From positions 1 through 48,554 of the forward strand of contig PKUI01000161.1 in assembly GCA_002869605.1 (NCBI GenBank): 48,554 nucleotides of DNA, given 5' to 3'. Origin of the DNA: Desulfuromonas sp. (GTDB lineage Bacteria; Desulfobacterota; Desulfuromonadia; Desulfuromonadales; SZUA-401). How positions within the stretch are numbered: the first letter of the stretch is position 1; every line of letters starts with the position of its first letter. The notes beneath the pieces are model-generated. The model did no database searches. It saw only the letters and a list, made by a program, of their open reading frames with translations, and had not been told where the DNA came from. Below are positions 10,374 through 19,070 of the stretch, one piece after another. The position numbers and the translations under genes are program-made.

Positions 10374-10547
10374 CCTCGTCCTCCAGTCATGCCGACACAT
10401 CGGCTCCGCATCATAGTAACAGCCTGTAACTGCGTCAAGTTAGACCTATCTATGACCGAAACCGTCGCATTTGCCTTGACTTTCTGCTTTTCCTCACTAG
10501 ACTGGCAAAGTTATACTTTCGCTATCTTGAGCAATCTAGGAGGTTCC

Positions 10548-11957
10548 ATGCAGCAGCCCACGTACAATCACGCCATCGTTCGCAGCTTCGTGACCTGGAG
10601 TATCATCTGGGGACTGGTTGCGATACTGGTCGGGGTCGTTGTCTCGTTCCAGATGGTGGCCCCCGACCTGAGCCTCCCCCCCTACCTGACCTTCGGTCGT
10701 CTGCGCCCCCTGCACACCAACGCCGGCATCTACGGCTGGGCGGTAGGAACGATCTTCGCCATGTTCCTCTACATGGTACAGCGTCTGTGCAAGGTGCCGC
10801 TCTGGAGCGACAAGCTGGCCAGGTTTCAGCTCTGGTTCTTCAACGCCACCATCATCGCCTCGGCGGTGACCCTGCTGCTCGGCTACACCACCAGCAAGGA
10901 ATACCACGAGATGGAGTGGCCGATCGACGTGATGATCGTGATCCTGTGGGTCGTCTTTGCCATTAACATCGTCATGACCATCATCAAGCGCCGCGAGGAG
11001 CAGATGTACATTTCGCTGTGGTACATGATGGCCTCGCTGGTCGGCATCGCGGTGCTGTTCGTGGTCAACGGGGCCGCCGAGCCGGCGTCGCTGTTCAAAT
11101 CGTACTCGGCCTACGCCGGCACCAACGACGCCAACGTCCAGTGGTGGTTCGGACACAACGCGGTCGCCATGGCGCTGACCGCACCGCCGCTGGCGATGTT
11201 CTACTATTTCCTCCCCAAGACCACAGGGGTACCGATCTACAGTCATCGGTTGTCGATCATCGCCTTCTGGTCGCTGATCTTCATGTACCTCTGGACCGGA
11301 GCCCACCACCTGCTCTGGACCCCGATCCCCGACTGGGTTCAGACCCTGGCGATGGCCTTTTCGGTGATGCTTATCGCCCCCTCCTGGGGCTCGGTGTTCA
11401 ACGGCTACCTCTCCATGAACGGCCAGTGGCACCAGATGCGCGAGAACTACCTGGTCAAGTTCCTGATCCTCGGCATCACCTTCTACGGCCTGCAGACTCT
11501 GCAGGGGCCGATGCAGGCGATCCGCACCTTCTCCGCCTTCATCCATTACACCGACTGGGTCCCCGGGCATATCCACATGGGAACCCTCGGCTGGGTATCG
11601 CTGATCAGCTTCGCCGGCATCTATTACCTGGCGCCGCGCATCTACGGCCGTGAGCTCTACAGTATCCCGCTCGCCAACCTGCACTTCTGGCTGGTGCTGA
11701 TCGGCCAGCTGATCTATTCAATCAGCTTGTGGGTCGCCGGGGTGCTGCAGGCCGGCATGTGGCACGCACTCAACCCCGACGGCAGCCTCACCTATACCTT
11801 CATGGAGACCATGGCCGAGATGTATCCCTACTGGTGGGCACGCGCCGCAGGCGGTCTGCTCTACCTGCTCGGTGTGCTGGTATTCGTTTACAACCTGGTC
11901 AAGACCGCGCGCGGCGATCAGGCCGCGGCCCCGGCCGTCGCCGAAGGGAGGGCCTGA
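10548..11957 (+). CDS. ccoN: cbb3-type cytochrome c oxidase subunit I (CcoN)
   Basis: The 469-residue catalytic subunit has about 12 membrane segments and holds heme b, heme b3 and CuB, reducing oxygen at high affinity. Ligand histidines are visible: H56 (RPLHTNAG) for heme b, H203 (WWFGHNAV), H253/H254 (TGAHHLLW) for CuB, and H341/H343 (VPGHIHMG). Y247 in the FMYLW segment fits the cross-linked tyrosine position of cbb3 enzymes. The ATG at 10548 has an ideal TAGGAGGTTCC site; in-frame upstream codons belong to the promoter region. It is first in a ten-gene operon covering subunits and assembly factors. Confidence 0.97.
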   Translation: MQQPTYNHAIVRSFVTWSIIWGLVAILVGVVVSFQMVAPDLSLPPYLTFGRLRPLHTNAGIYGWAVGTIFAMFLYMVQRLCKVPLWSDKLARFQLWFFNATIIASAVTLLLGYTTSKEYHEMEWPIDVMIVILWVVFAINIVMTIIKRREEQMYISLWYMMASLVGIAVLFVVNGAAEPASLFKSYSAYAGTNDANVQWWFGHNAVAMALTAPPLAMFYYFLPKTTGVPIYSHRLSIIAFWSLIFMYLWTGAHHLLWTPIPDWVQTLAMAFSVMLIAPSWGSVFNGYLSMNGQWHQMRENYLVKFLILGITFYGLQTLQGPMQAIRTFSAFIHYTDWVPGHIHMGTLGWVSLISFAGIYYLAPRIYGRELYSIPLANLHFWLVLIGQLIYSISLWVAGVLQAGMWHALNPDGSLTYTFMETMAEMYPYWWARAAGGLLYLLGVLVFVYNLVKTARGDQAAAPAVAEGRA

Positions 11958-11959
11958 TC

Positions 11960-12820
11960 ATGTGGGAGAAGAATCCGCTACTGCTGATCATCCTGGCCAC
12001 CCTGGCGATCTCCGTCGGCACCATCGTCACCATGGTCCTCCCCTTCGTCTGGGTCAACACCGAGGGAGACCGCATCGACAGCGTCACCCCGTACACTCCG
12101 CTGCAACAGGAAGGTCGTGATGTCTACATCCGCGAGGGCTGTAACAACTGCCACTCCCAGACGGTGCGCCCGCTGGTCTCCGAGGTGTTGCGCTACGGCG
12201 ACTACTCGAAGTCGGGTGAGTTCGTCTACGATCGCCCGTTCCTGTGGGGCTCAAAGCGCACAGGTCCCGATCTGGCACGGGTCGGCGGCAAATACCCCGA
12301 CGCCTGGCACTACAAGCACATGGACTCGGCCCGCTCGATGGTCCCGAAGAGCAACATGCCCGACTACGACTGGCTGAACAACAACCCGCTCGATGTGGAA
12401 ATGATTCGCCACAAGATGGAGGTGCTCGACTTCCCCTACACGGCAGCACAGATCGAGGCGCTCTCCGGGCAGAGCGAGATGGACGCCATCGTCGCCTACT
12501 TGCAGAAACTCGGCAGCGACATTAACTGGCGCCAGGCAGCACAGACCACCATCGTCGGTGAGATAAAGAACCCGTTCCCGGATGACAAGGCCGCGGTCGC
12601 CGCCGGCAAAGAACTCTACGCAAACAACTGCGCGGCCTGCCACGCCGCCGACCGCAGCGGTGGCATCGGCCCCGAACTGACCGGAATGGACGGCTGGGAC
12701 GAGGGCGATCTGTTCGAAACGCTCTTCAACGGCATCCCTGACGGCGGCATGCCAAGCTTCGCGAGTCTCGGCTCCGAGAAGGTGTGGCAGCTGGTCAACT
12801 TCCTGAGGCAGGGTCCCTGA
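11960..12820 (+). CDS. ccoO: cbb3 oxidase diheme subunit CcoO with extra C-terminal cytochrome c domain
   Basis: The 286-residue membrane-anchored cytochrome has one N-terminal membrane segment (about 8-31) and the usual CcoO heme site CNNCH (61-65) within the conserved EGCNNCHSQTVRP sequence. A canonical CcoO ends near residue 200. Here an additional cytochrome c domain follows with CAACH (224-228) and distal MPSF. That domain resembles the single domain of CcoP in this operon (CHAADxSGGIGPxLTG in both). It should relay electrons to CcoN. It starts two bases after ccoN, with GGGAGG upstream. The fusion offsets the loss of one heme domain from CcoP. Confidence 0.95.
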   Translation: MWEKNPLLLIILATLAISVGTIVTMVLPFVWVNTEGDRIDSVTPYTPLQQEGRDVYIREGCNNCHSQTVRPLVSEVLRYGDYSKSGEFVYDRPFLWGSKRTGPDLARVGGKYPDAWHYKHMDSARSMVPKSNMPDYDWLNNNPLDVEMIRHKMEVLDFPYTAAQIEALSGQSEMDAIVAYLQKLGSDINWRQAAQTTIVGEIKNPFPDDKAAVAAGKELYANNCAACHAADRSGGIGPELTGMDGWDEGDLFETLFNGIPDGGMPSFASLGSEKVWQLVNFLRQGP

Positions 12821-12823
12821 TCG

Positions 12824-12964
12824 ATGGACTGGGGTGCACTCCTCTACCTCGGCACGACCTTCGGCCTGTTCGCCATCTTCGTGGTGATCGTGGCCCGCAC
12901 CTACCGGCGGTCTCACAAGGATAAACATGAGGCCCCCAAGTTCCGCATGCTCGATGACGACTGA
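12824..12964 (+). CDS. ccoQ: CcoQ/FixQ small subunit of cbb3 oxidase
   Basis: A 46-residue protein with one membrane helix (about 6-25) and a charged cytoplasmic tail, located between ccoO and ccoP exactly where ccoQ is expected. CcoQ stabilises the oxidase complex. It starts four bases after the ccoO stop. Its tail EAPKFRMLDDD is almost identical to that of CcoS in the same operon (EAPKYRMLDDD), which is unusual. Confidence 0.85.
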   Translation: MDWGALLYLGTTFGLFAIFVVIVARTYRRSHKDKHEAPKFRMLDDD

Positions 12965-12984
12965 ATCACGGAGGGAATTTCTCT

Positions 12985-13473
12985 ATGACAACGCTTGAAG
13001 AACAAGATCGGCTGGACAACGAAAAACACGCCGACGGGATTATTGAAGATCGCAAGCAGGCGCCCCCGCCCTACTTTACCATCCTCTTCTACGGGTTGAT
13101 CCTGTGGGGCGTCGCCTTCAGTGCGTTCTATCTGCTCTCGACCTGGAGTTCAGAGGGAGAATTCGCCCAGAACATGGCCCGCCACCAGGAGCAACACGCC
13201 ACCCCGGAGGCTGCAGCCGAACCGACAGACACGGCGACCACGGCGCCTGTCGACGGCGCAGCGCTCTACGGCGAACTCTGCGCAATGTGTCATGCGGCAG
13301 ACGCCAGCGGCGGTATCGGCCCGGACCTGACCGGCGACTACAAGTACGGCAAGAGCGAAGCGGACATCCGTACCACCATCGTCGACGGACGTAGTGGCGG
13401 CATGCCGGCTTTCGGCAACCAGCTCTCGCCCGCCGAGATCGAGGCCCTGGCAACCTACCTGCTCAACCTCTAG
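12985..13473 (+). CDS. ccoP: cbb3 oxidase subunit CcoP, shortened monoheme form
   Basis: The 162-residue protein has a cytoplasmic N-terminus (APPPYFTILFYGLI, typical of CcoP), a membrane helix at about 31-52, a linker rich in Ala/Pro/Thr, then one cytochrome c domain with CAMCH (99-103) and distal MPAF. Canonical CcoP is about 300 residues with two hemes, so one domain is missing here; CcoO carries the extra one. It donates electrons from soluble cytochrome c to CcoO/CcoN. GGAGGG precedes the ATG. The stop is TAG, and the next gene ccoG lies in the same frame 14 codons later. Confidence 0.94.
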   Translation: MTTLEEQDRLDNEKHADGIIEDRKQAPPPYFTILFYGLILWGVAFSAFYLLSTWSSEGEFAQNMARHQEQHATPEAAAEPTDTATTAPVDGAALYGELCAMCHAADASGGIGPDLTGDYKYGKSEADIRTTIVDGRSGGMPAFGNQLSPAEIEALATYLLNL

Positions 13474-13483
13474 AGAGACCGGA

Positions 13484-13515
13484 AGGGGGGAGTTTCACCT
13501 CCCCTCTACTTTTGG
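13484..13515 (+). promoter_or_regulatory. Possible attenuator hairpin between ccoP and ccoG
   Basis: AGGGGGG and CCTCCCCT can form a roughly seven-pair stem (one wobble) followed by CTACTTTT. It could partly terminate transcription or mask the ccoG ribosome site, lowering assembly factors relative to structural subunits. Stem and T-tract are both imperfect. Confidence 0.35.
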
Positions 13516-14787
13516 ATGGATCAACAGCCTTCATACTTTCGCCCTCACCTGCTTGGGCCGCGGCGACGCCTCTTCCAGTGGCTGACGACCCTGATCGTGA
13601 TTGGCCTTCCCTGGGGAAACTATGCAGGACACAGCCTGCTGCGTGTCGATCTTGAAGCGCGCAGCCTGTACCTGTTCGGCCAGGTGTTGCGGATCGAGGA
13701 GCTCTACCTGCTGCTGTTCTTCAGCCTCTGCCTGGTACTGTTGTTTTTGCTCATGACGCTGGTGCTCGGCAGGGTCTGGTGCGGGTGGGCCTGCCCGCAG
13801 ACCACTCTCACCGACCTGGCCGAGTGGCTGGCCAAACGCTGTGGTGCCCCTTCACGCAACCACCGACTCGAAGGCCCGCTCTGGCGCAAGACGCTGCTAC
13901 AGCTGCTCTATGCGCTACTGGGGCTACTGGTCGGGGCCAATCTGGTTTGGTACTTCATCGAACCGCAGCGCTTCTTCAGCGAACTCACAAGCCTTACCCT
14001 GCAGACAGCGGCGTGGGCAGGCTGGCTGCTAAGCGGAGCAACCGTCTACCTCGACCTGGCTCTGCTACGCCGCCTGATGTGTCGGGACTTCTGCCCCTAC
14101 GGTCGTCTCCAGACCACGCTGGTCGACCCCGGAACCCTGACCCTGCGCCTGCCGGAAGATGAAAAACCGCGCTGCATCGAGTGCGGCGACTGCATTCGCA
14201 ACTGCCCGATGGGCATCGATATCCGGCGCGGCGACCAGGTCGAGTGCATCAACTGCGGTCGCTGCCTCGATGCCTGCCGCCAGGTCATGGCCCGCTGCGG
14301 AGAAACGGGACTGATCTCCTATCGCTTCGGCGACACCGGCCGCGGGCCGAAGGCGCTGCTTCACCCCCGCACCCTGCTGCTGGGCGTGGCCCTTATTGGC
14401 ATGTGCGTGATCTTGCTGGTGGCGGTCTGGCAGCGTAGCGACGCCTCGCTCAAGGTCGCCATGTCGTACACCGCGGCGAGTCGACTGTTGGCATCGGGGC
14501 AACAGGTCACCTTTTACACGGCCTGGGTCGGCAACCGCTCAAGCCATCCACTCACCTTCGAGCTCACGGCGCGCGACAAAGCCTCCGGCGCAGCCCTGGA
14601 ACTCAAGGGGCAGACCCGCGAACTGACCCTGGAGGGGGGTAAGACCCGACGCATCGAATTCGCCCTGCTGACCCACGTGGCCCGGCAGCGTCTCGAAATC
14701 GAGTTTGCCCTGCACGACCGGCAGGGGACCCCCCGCGCACTTGCTGCGGCAAGCGTGCTCCCCCCCGGCACAGGAGAACAACCTTGA
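13516..14787 (+). CDS. ccoG: CcoG/FixG/RdxA iron-sulfur membrane protein, cbb3 assembly
   Basis: The 423-residue protein has N-terminal membrane segments with the RVWCGWACPQT motif, two 4Fe-4S ferredoxin motifs CIECGDCIRNCP (from C220) and CINCGRCLDAC (from C244), a further membrane segment (about 290-310) and an Ig-like C-terminal periplasmic domain. CcoG acts in copper delivery to the cbb3 oxidase, probably reducing Cu(II) to Cu(I). The ATG at 13516 has no strong nearby Shine-Dalgarno apart from the G-rich hairpin. Its TGA overlaps the TTG start of fixH by three of four bases. Confidence 0.93.
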   Translation: MDQQPSYFRPHLLGPRRRLFQWLTTLIVIGLPWGNYAGHSLLRVDLEARSLYLFGQVLRIEELYLLLFFSLCLVLLFLLMTLVLGRVWCGWACPQTTLTDLAEWLAKRCGAPSRNHRLEGPLWRKTLLQLLYALLGLLVGANLVWYFIEPQRFFSELTSLTLQTAAWAGWLLSGATVYLDLALLRRLMCRDFCPYGRLQTTLVDPGTLTLRLPEDEKPRCIECGDCIRNCPMGIDIRRGDQVECINCGRCLDACRQVMARCGETGLISYRFGDTGRGPKALLHPRTLLLGVALIGMCVILLVAVWQRSDASLKVAMSYTAASRLLASGQQVTFYTAWVGNRSSHPLTFELTARDKASGAALELKGQTRELTLEGGKTRRIEFALLTHVARQRLEIEFALHDRQGTPRALAAASVLPPGTGEQP

Positions 14788-15236
14788 CCCGGCCCCGCAA
14801 ACCGTTCCCCCTCTACCTGACCATACTGCTGGCCCTGTTTCTCGGCTTCCTCGGCTGGTCATACCGGCAGGCGGCGTCCGACGGGGCGCGCATCACCGAC
14901 CATGACTACTACAGCAAGGGACTGCGCTACAACAGCAGCGAGCTCGAGATGCGTGCGGCCGCGACCCTCGGCTGGCAGGTCAATGTCAAACTGATCGACC
15001 ATACCCTCAATCTGCATCTACAAGACCGCTTAGCGCAGCCAATCAGCCAGGCGCACATCGAACTGCAACTGCTGCTTACAGACCATCGACAGACCCTGCT
15101 GTTGAAGGAACAGGATGCCGGGCGCTACCAGGGACGGTTACCCGAAACGCTGCGGGGTGAAATCCCTGCGCGCTACGTGATTGTTTACGACGGTGCACAC
15201 CTCGAGCGCAACCTGCTGATCCACCTCCAGGACTAG
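14784..15236 (+). CDS. ccoH: FixH/CcoH family cbb3 assembly protein
   Basis: The 150-residue protein has one N-terminal membrane segment (about 9-26) and a periplasmic beta domain; DHDYYSKGLRYN is the family signature. FixH/CcoH stays bound to the oxidase during assembly. The start is TTG at 14784, overlapping the ccoG stop, with CAGGAG eight bases upstream. The stop is TAG. Placement between ccoG and ccoI is canonical. Confidence 0.88.
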   Translation: MTRPRKPFPLYLTILLALFLGFLGWSYRQAASDGARITDHDYYSKGLRYNSSELEMRAAATLGWQVNVKLIDHTLNLHLQDRLAQPISQAHIELQLLLTDHRQTLLLKEQDAGRYQGRLPETLRGEIPARYVIVYDGAHLERNLLIHLQD

Positions 15237-15246
15237 GAGCAAGCCC

Positions 15247-17655
15247 GTGGTTTCCCCTTCCTGCCATCACTGCAACCTGCCGATCCCGCCCGGGGTAAAG
15301 ATCGAAATCGTGACCGCAGGTGAGAACCTCAGCTTCTGCTGCCACGGCTGCGCCGGAGCCTACCGCATAATTTCCGGTGCCGGGCTCGGTGAATTCTATC
15401 GCCGCCGCGAGTGGGATGAAGCGGGCCTCCCCGCGGACGCCTTCGCCACGCGTTACCGCGAAGAGGACCTCGCCCCCTACGTGGAACCGCACGAGGGCAG
15501 CTGTCGCTTCACCTTCCTGGTCGAGGGGATCCGCTGCGCCACCTGCGTCTGGCTCAACGAGCGGATGCTCGGCGAACTCCCCGGGGTTATCGAAGCGCGC
15601 CTTAATTACGGGACCCACCGGGCACGCGTCGACTTCGATCCGGAGCAGACCTCGCCGCTGCAGCTGTTTGAGACCATCAGCCGTCTCGGCTACACACCCC
15701 GCCCCTACACACGCAGCAGCCTGGCCGAAAGCCGCAAACGTGAATGGCACGACCTGTTGATCCGCTTCGGCACCGCGTTTTTTCTCTCCATGCAGCTGAT
15801 GGGCTATTCGCTGGCCCTGTACGCCGGGTTTTTCCAGGGTATCGACCCGCAAACACGCCAGATCATCCAGTATTTCGCCGCGGGGGTTACCACGCCGGTG
15901 GTGTTTTATTCCGGCTGGCCATTCTTGCGCGGCGCCTTCCGCAGCCTGCGCAATCGCGTCGCGGACATGGACCTGCTGGTCGCCCTCGGCGTACTCGCTG
16001 CCTACGGAGCAAGCCTGCAAGCCCTAGTGCGTGGCGGCGAGGTTTACTTCGACACCGCGGCGATGATCATCACCTTCCTGCTTGCCGGCAGACTGTTCGA
16101 GAACAGCGCCAAGCATCGCGCCGCCACCGGCATCGACCAGCTGCTGCAACTGGCGCCTCAGAGCGCCCAGCTCCTCGGTGTCTCCGGCTCTGAAACGGTA
16201 CAGGCCTCGCAGCTGGTTCCCGGCGACCACATCCTGATCCGCGCCGGAGAACGTTTCCCGGTCGACGGCCAGATACTCACCGGGGCAAGTGACCTCGACC
16301 TGAGCGCCGCCACCGGTGAACCGCTGCCGGTCAGCTGTGTCAGCGGCGACAATGTTCTTTCGGGCACCCTGAACCTGACCGCTACCCTCGAAGTTCGGGT
16401 GGAAAACGCGGCTCAGGACTCCTTCATCAGCCGCGTCGCACGCCTGGTCGAAGAAGCCCAGGCACGCAAGGCGCCGATCCAGCGCCTGGCCGATCGGGTA
16501 GCCGCGCTGTTCGTACCGCTGGTGCTGCTGTTATACCTGGGCACCGCCCTCTTCTGGTGGTGGTTGAACGATCCGACGACCTCGCCCCTGCTGAGCGCCG
16601 TGGCGGTGCTGGTGGTCGCGTGCCCATGCGCCCTCGGGCTGGCGACGCCGACCGCGATCCTCGTTGCCAGCGGCAAAGCGGCGTCACTTGGCATCCTGTT
16701 TCGCGGTGGCGACACCCTTGAACGAACCGGTCGTTGCACCTTCGTTGCCTTCGACAAGACCGGCACCCTGACCAGCGGAACCCCCCGGGTCACAGCCTGC
16801 ACCTCGACAGAACTAAGCGACGACCAGCTGCTGCAGTTTCTGGCCACCCTGGAGCAGCAGAGCTCCCACCCCCTGGCCAAAGGAATCGTCACTGCGGCAC
16901 ATGAACGCGCCCTCAACCTCGGCCCGCGGCCACCGGTCACCACCCTCCCCGGTTTCGGCCTGGTCGTCGGTTCGGGAGAGCAGCGGATGCTCGTCGGCAA
17001 TGGACAACTGCTTGCCCGCTACGGGGTTGTTGTTCCCGATCATCCGTCGCCACCCGGTACGCCGGTGCATTTAGCCAAGGGACAGAGCTGGCTCGGTACG
17101 GCCTTCCTGGATGACCCGCTACGCGGTGAGGCACCGGCCACCATCAAGGCGCTCAGTGAACTCGGCATTGCCAGCACGCTGCTGACCGGAGACATCGCAG
17201 TGCGCGCACATGCGATTGCCGACCAGGTCGATATTCAGAACGTTGCGGCAGAGCTATCGCCTGCGGACAAGATCGACCGCGTCACAGCGCTGCAAGAGAA
17301 CGGCGAGGTCGTGTTGATGGCTGGCGATGGCATTAACGATGCTCCGGCGCTAAGCGCTGCCGATGTCGGCTGCGCCATGAGTGGTGGAACCGACATTGCC
17401 CTCGACAGCTCAGATTTGGTGCTGACCCGGGCCGACCTGCAGCGACTGGTCACAGCCGTTCGACTCGCCCGCCGCACGCTGACAATCATTCATCAGAACC
17501 TGTTCTGGGCGTTCTTTTACAACCTGATTGCGCTACCCCTCGCAGCGGCCGGTCTGCTCTACCCGATCCACGCCGCGGCAGCCATGGCCCTCAGCTCAAT
17601 CTGCGTGGTCAGCAACTCACTACGGCTCAAGCGTTTCTCTTCCGTGCGGAGCTAG
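15247..17655 (+). CDS. ccoI: CcoI/FixI copper-transporting P1B-type ATPase
   Basis: The 802-residue membrane pump supplies copper for CuB of the cbb3 oxidase. It begins with a Cys-rich metal-binding segment (CHHC and FCCHGC within the first 40 residues), then an HMA domain with CATC (97-100). The membrane CPC motif is at C459-C461, the phosphorylated Asp in DKTGT at D503, followed by the HP motif (SSHPLAKG), the GDGINDAP box and final membrane helices. The start is GTG at 15247, preceded by AGGAGC. The stop is TAG. It lies ten bases after ccoH. Confidence 0.95.
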   Translation: MVSPSCHHCNLPIPPGVKIEIVTAGENLSFCCHGCAGAYRIISGAGLGEFYRRREWDEAGLPADAFATRYREEDLAPYVEPHEGSCRFTFLVEGIRCATCVWLNERMLGELPGVIEARLNYGTHRARVDFDPEQTSPLQLFETISRLGYTPRPYTRSSLAESRKREWHDLLIRFGTAFFLSMQLMGYSLALYAGFFQGIDPQTRQIIQYFAAGVTTPVVFYSGWPFLRGAFRSLRNRVADMDLLVALGVLAAYGASLQALVRGGEVYFDTAAMIITFLLAGRLFENSAKHRAATGIDQLLQLAPQSAQLLGVSGSETVQASQLVPGDHILIRAGERFPVDGQILTGASDLDLSAATGEPLPVSCVSGDNVLSGTLNLTATLEVRVENAAQDSFISRVARLVEEAQARKAPIQRLADRVAALFVPLVLLLYLGTALFWWWLNDPTTSPLLSAVAVLVVACPCALGLATPTAILVASGKAASLGILFRGGDTLERTGRCTFVAFDKTGTLTSGTPRVTACTSTELSDDQLLQFLATLEQQSSHPLAKGIVTAAHERALNLGPRPPVTTLPGFGLVVGSGEQRMLVGNGQLLARYGVVVPDHPSPPGTPVHLAKGQSWLGTAFLDDPLRGEAPATIKALSELGIASTLLTGDIAVRAHAIADQVDIQNVAAELSPADKIDRVTALQENGEVVLMAGDGINDAPALSAADVGCAMSGGTDIALDSSDLVLTRADLQRLVTAVRLARRTLTIIHQNLFWAFFYNLIALPLAAAGLLYPIHAAAAMALSSICVVSNSLRLKRFSSVRS

Positions 17656-17710
17656 ACCTTTCTGTGCCAGCCCGTGTGTGGTATGATTCGGCACTTCCTT
17701 GGAGTCATAA

Positions 17711-17887
17711 ATGTTTAAATCGCTCGTGATACTGATCGTTCTTTCCCTGCTAATCGGCACCGGAGTCTGGCTATTTTTCATCTGGGCCGTCAAAAAGGGT
17801 GAATTCGACGATATCGAAGCCCCTAAATATCGCATGCTCGATGACGACGCCCCCCAGGGAGACCCACCATGTTCAAAAGACCCATGA
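17711..17887 (+). CDS. ccoS: CcoS cbb3 oxidase maturation protein
   Basis: A 58-residue protein with one membrane helix (about 4-26) and the CcoS-type motif KKGEFDDIEAPKYRMLDDD (residues 28-46). CcoS is required for insertion of heme b and copper cofactors into CcoN. The ATG at 17711 is preceded by GGAG at suitable spacing. Its end overlaps the following YtkA-like gene by 19 bases, implying coupled translation. Confidence 0.88.
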   Translation: MFKSLVILIVLSLLIGTGVWLFFIWAVKKGEFDDIEAPKYRMLDDDAPQGDPPCSKDP

Positions 17888-18294
17888 CCCATATGCTTTA
17901 TCCACTGCTGGTTACAGTCGCGATGTGGCTGTTCGCCGCGGCCTCCTTCGCAGGTGATATCAGCCGCTTTACCACTTCCGACCCCAACGGCCTTCAAGCC
18001 GAGCTCGTGTATGACGCCGCGCCGCTTAGAACCATGAAACAGACCCCCTTCACCCTGAGCATACGCGATGCCCATGGCGAGACGATACGAGGCTTGTCTC
18101 TGCAGTGTGACATGACCATGCCGGCCATGCCGATGCCGATCAATCGTCCCAAGGTTGAAGCGAACAGCGAGCACTATACCGGTCACGCGGTCTTCACCAT
18201 GGCAGGAGCCTGGCAGGCGACCTTCAGCGGGTGCGACAGCGGCGGACAAAAAATCACCCTGATCTTCGACATTCCCAAGGTTTTACTCAAATAA
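17869..18294 (+). CDS. Exported YtkA-like domain protein
   Basis: A 141-residue protein with a signal peptide (MLYPLLVTVAMWLFAAASFA) and a beta-sandwich-like domain containing MTMPAMPMP, a Met-rich stretch typical of YtkA-like/FixH-C proteins and potentially able to bind Cu(I). Periplasmic location next to copper-handling oxidase assembly genes suggests metal delivery or protection, but this is inference. The ATG at 17869 has GGGAG upstream; a second ATG lies at 17884. Confidence 0.75.
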   Translation: MFKRPMTHMLYPLLVTVAMWLFAAASFAGDISRFTTSDPNGLQAELVYDAAPLRTMKQTPFTLSIRDAHGETIRGLSLQCDMTMPAMPMPINRPKVEANSEHYTGHAVFTMAGAWQATFSGCDSGGQKITLIFDIPKVLLK

Positions 18295-18295
18295 G

Positions 18296-18967
18296 ATGAG
18301 TGAGACGCATTTTCTTCTCGCCCTGAGCACAGGGCTGATGGGCTCAGGGCACTGCATCGGCATGTGCGGTGGCCTGATCGCCGCCTTCTCCCTTTCCACA
18401 CCGGGACGTCAGGGAGGACTCCTGTTTCAGACCCTCTATCACCTCGGGCGGATCACCACCTACAGCCTGATCGGGCTTGCAGCCGGTGCAATGGGCTCGG
18501 CTATCGCCTACACCGACAGCTTCAGGGAAATCAGTCGTGTCGTTCTGGTTGGCTCAGACCTGTTCATCATCGTCGTCGGGCTCGGCACTGCGGGCACGTT
18601 CAAGGCGCTCAATATCATGCGCCTCGACTTCCCGGGACCGACGCGGCTTGTTACAAGCGTCAGCCGAAAACTCCACCGGCTGCCCGTTTCGCTCGCCGCG
18701 CTACCACTCGGGCTGGTCATGGGACTGCTGCCGTGCGGATTTTTGTACGCCGTTGCCATCACCGCCGCTCAAACGGCATCGATGCTCGAGGCGACGCTAG
18801 TGATGTTCGGTTTCGGCCTCGGAACACTCCCGGCGCTGATACTTTTCGGTGGCACCACGGCATGGATGGGAGAACATGCCAGGGTCTGGATGCTGCGCAT
18901 CGCCGGCCTGATGGTTGCCATCATGGGGATTCTCAATCTGATCCAGCACCTGCAGCTGATGGACTGA
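18296..18967 (+). CDS. SafE/DsbD_2-type integral membrane protein of the cco cluster
   Basis: The 223-residue protein has about six membrane helices and the family signatures GSGHCIGMCGG (about 17-27) and GLLPCGFLY (about 142-150), each with cysteines in membrane-embedded motifs as in CcdA/DsbD-like transporters and the so-called sulfite exporter TauE/SafE group. Genes of this type commonly accompany ccoS and are thought to help move copper or reducing power for oxidase maturation. The ATG starts one base after the previous stop. Last gene of the operon. Confidence 0.85.
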   Translation: MSETHFLLALSTGLMGSGHCIGMCGGLIAAFSLSTPGRQGGLLFQTLYHLGRITTYSLIGLAAGAMGSAIAYTDSFREISRVVLVGSDLFIIVVGLGTAGTFKALNIMRLDFPGPTRLVTSVSRKLHRLPVSLAALPLGLVMGLLPCGFLYAVAITAAQTASMLEATLVMFGFGLGTLPALILFGGTTAWMGEHARVWMLRIAGLMVAIMGILNLIQHLQLMD

Positions 18968-19017
18968 GGAAGCCCTGACTCCCGACAGGCGCTACTCACG
19001 CCTTCACTCGCTGTAAT

Positions 19018-19052
19018 AAAAAAAGCCCCGCACGACGCATCATGCGGGGCTT
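19018..19052 (-). terminator. Rho-independent terminator of the XRE regulator gene
   Basis: On the minus strand GCCCCGCA and TGCGGGGC pair around a ten-base loop, followed by seven T. It lies between the convergent cco operon and the XRE gene and may also slow plus-strand transcription. Confidence 0.88.
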
Positions 19053-19070
19053 AAACGATATTCCTTCTAA

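Noticed and set aside
10440..10547. FNR/Anr box upstream of ccoN
   Set aside because: TTGAGCAATC near 10528 lacks the second half-site of TTGAT-N4-ATCAA; the TTGACT near 10474 has no -10 box at proper spacing either.
10536..11684. Long open frame antisense to ccoN
   Set aside because: Composition (Gly, Arg, Asp, His-rich) and position show a shadow of the oxidase gene; no family features.
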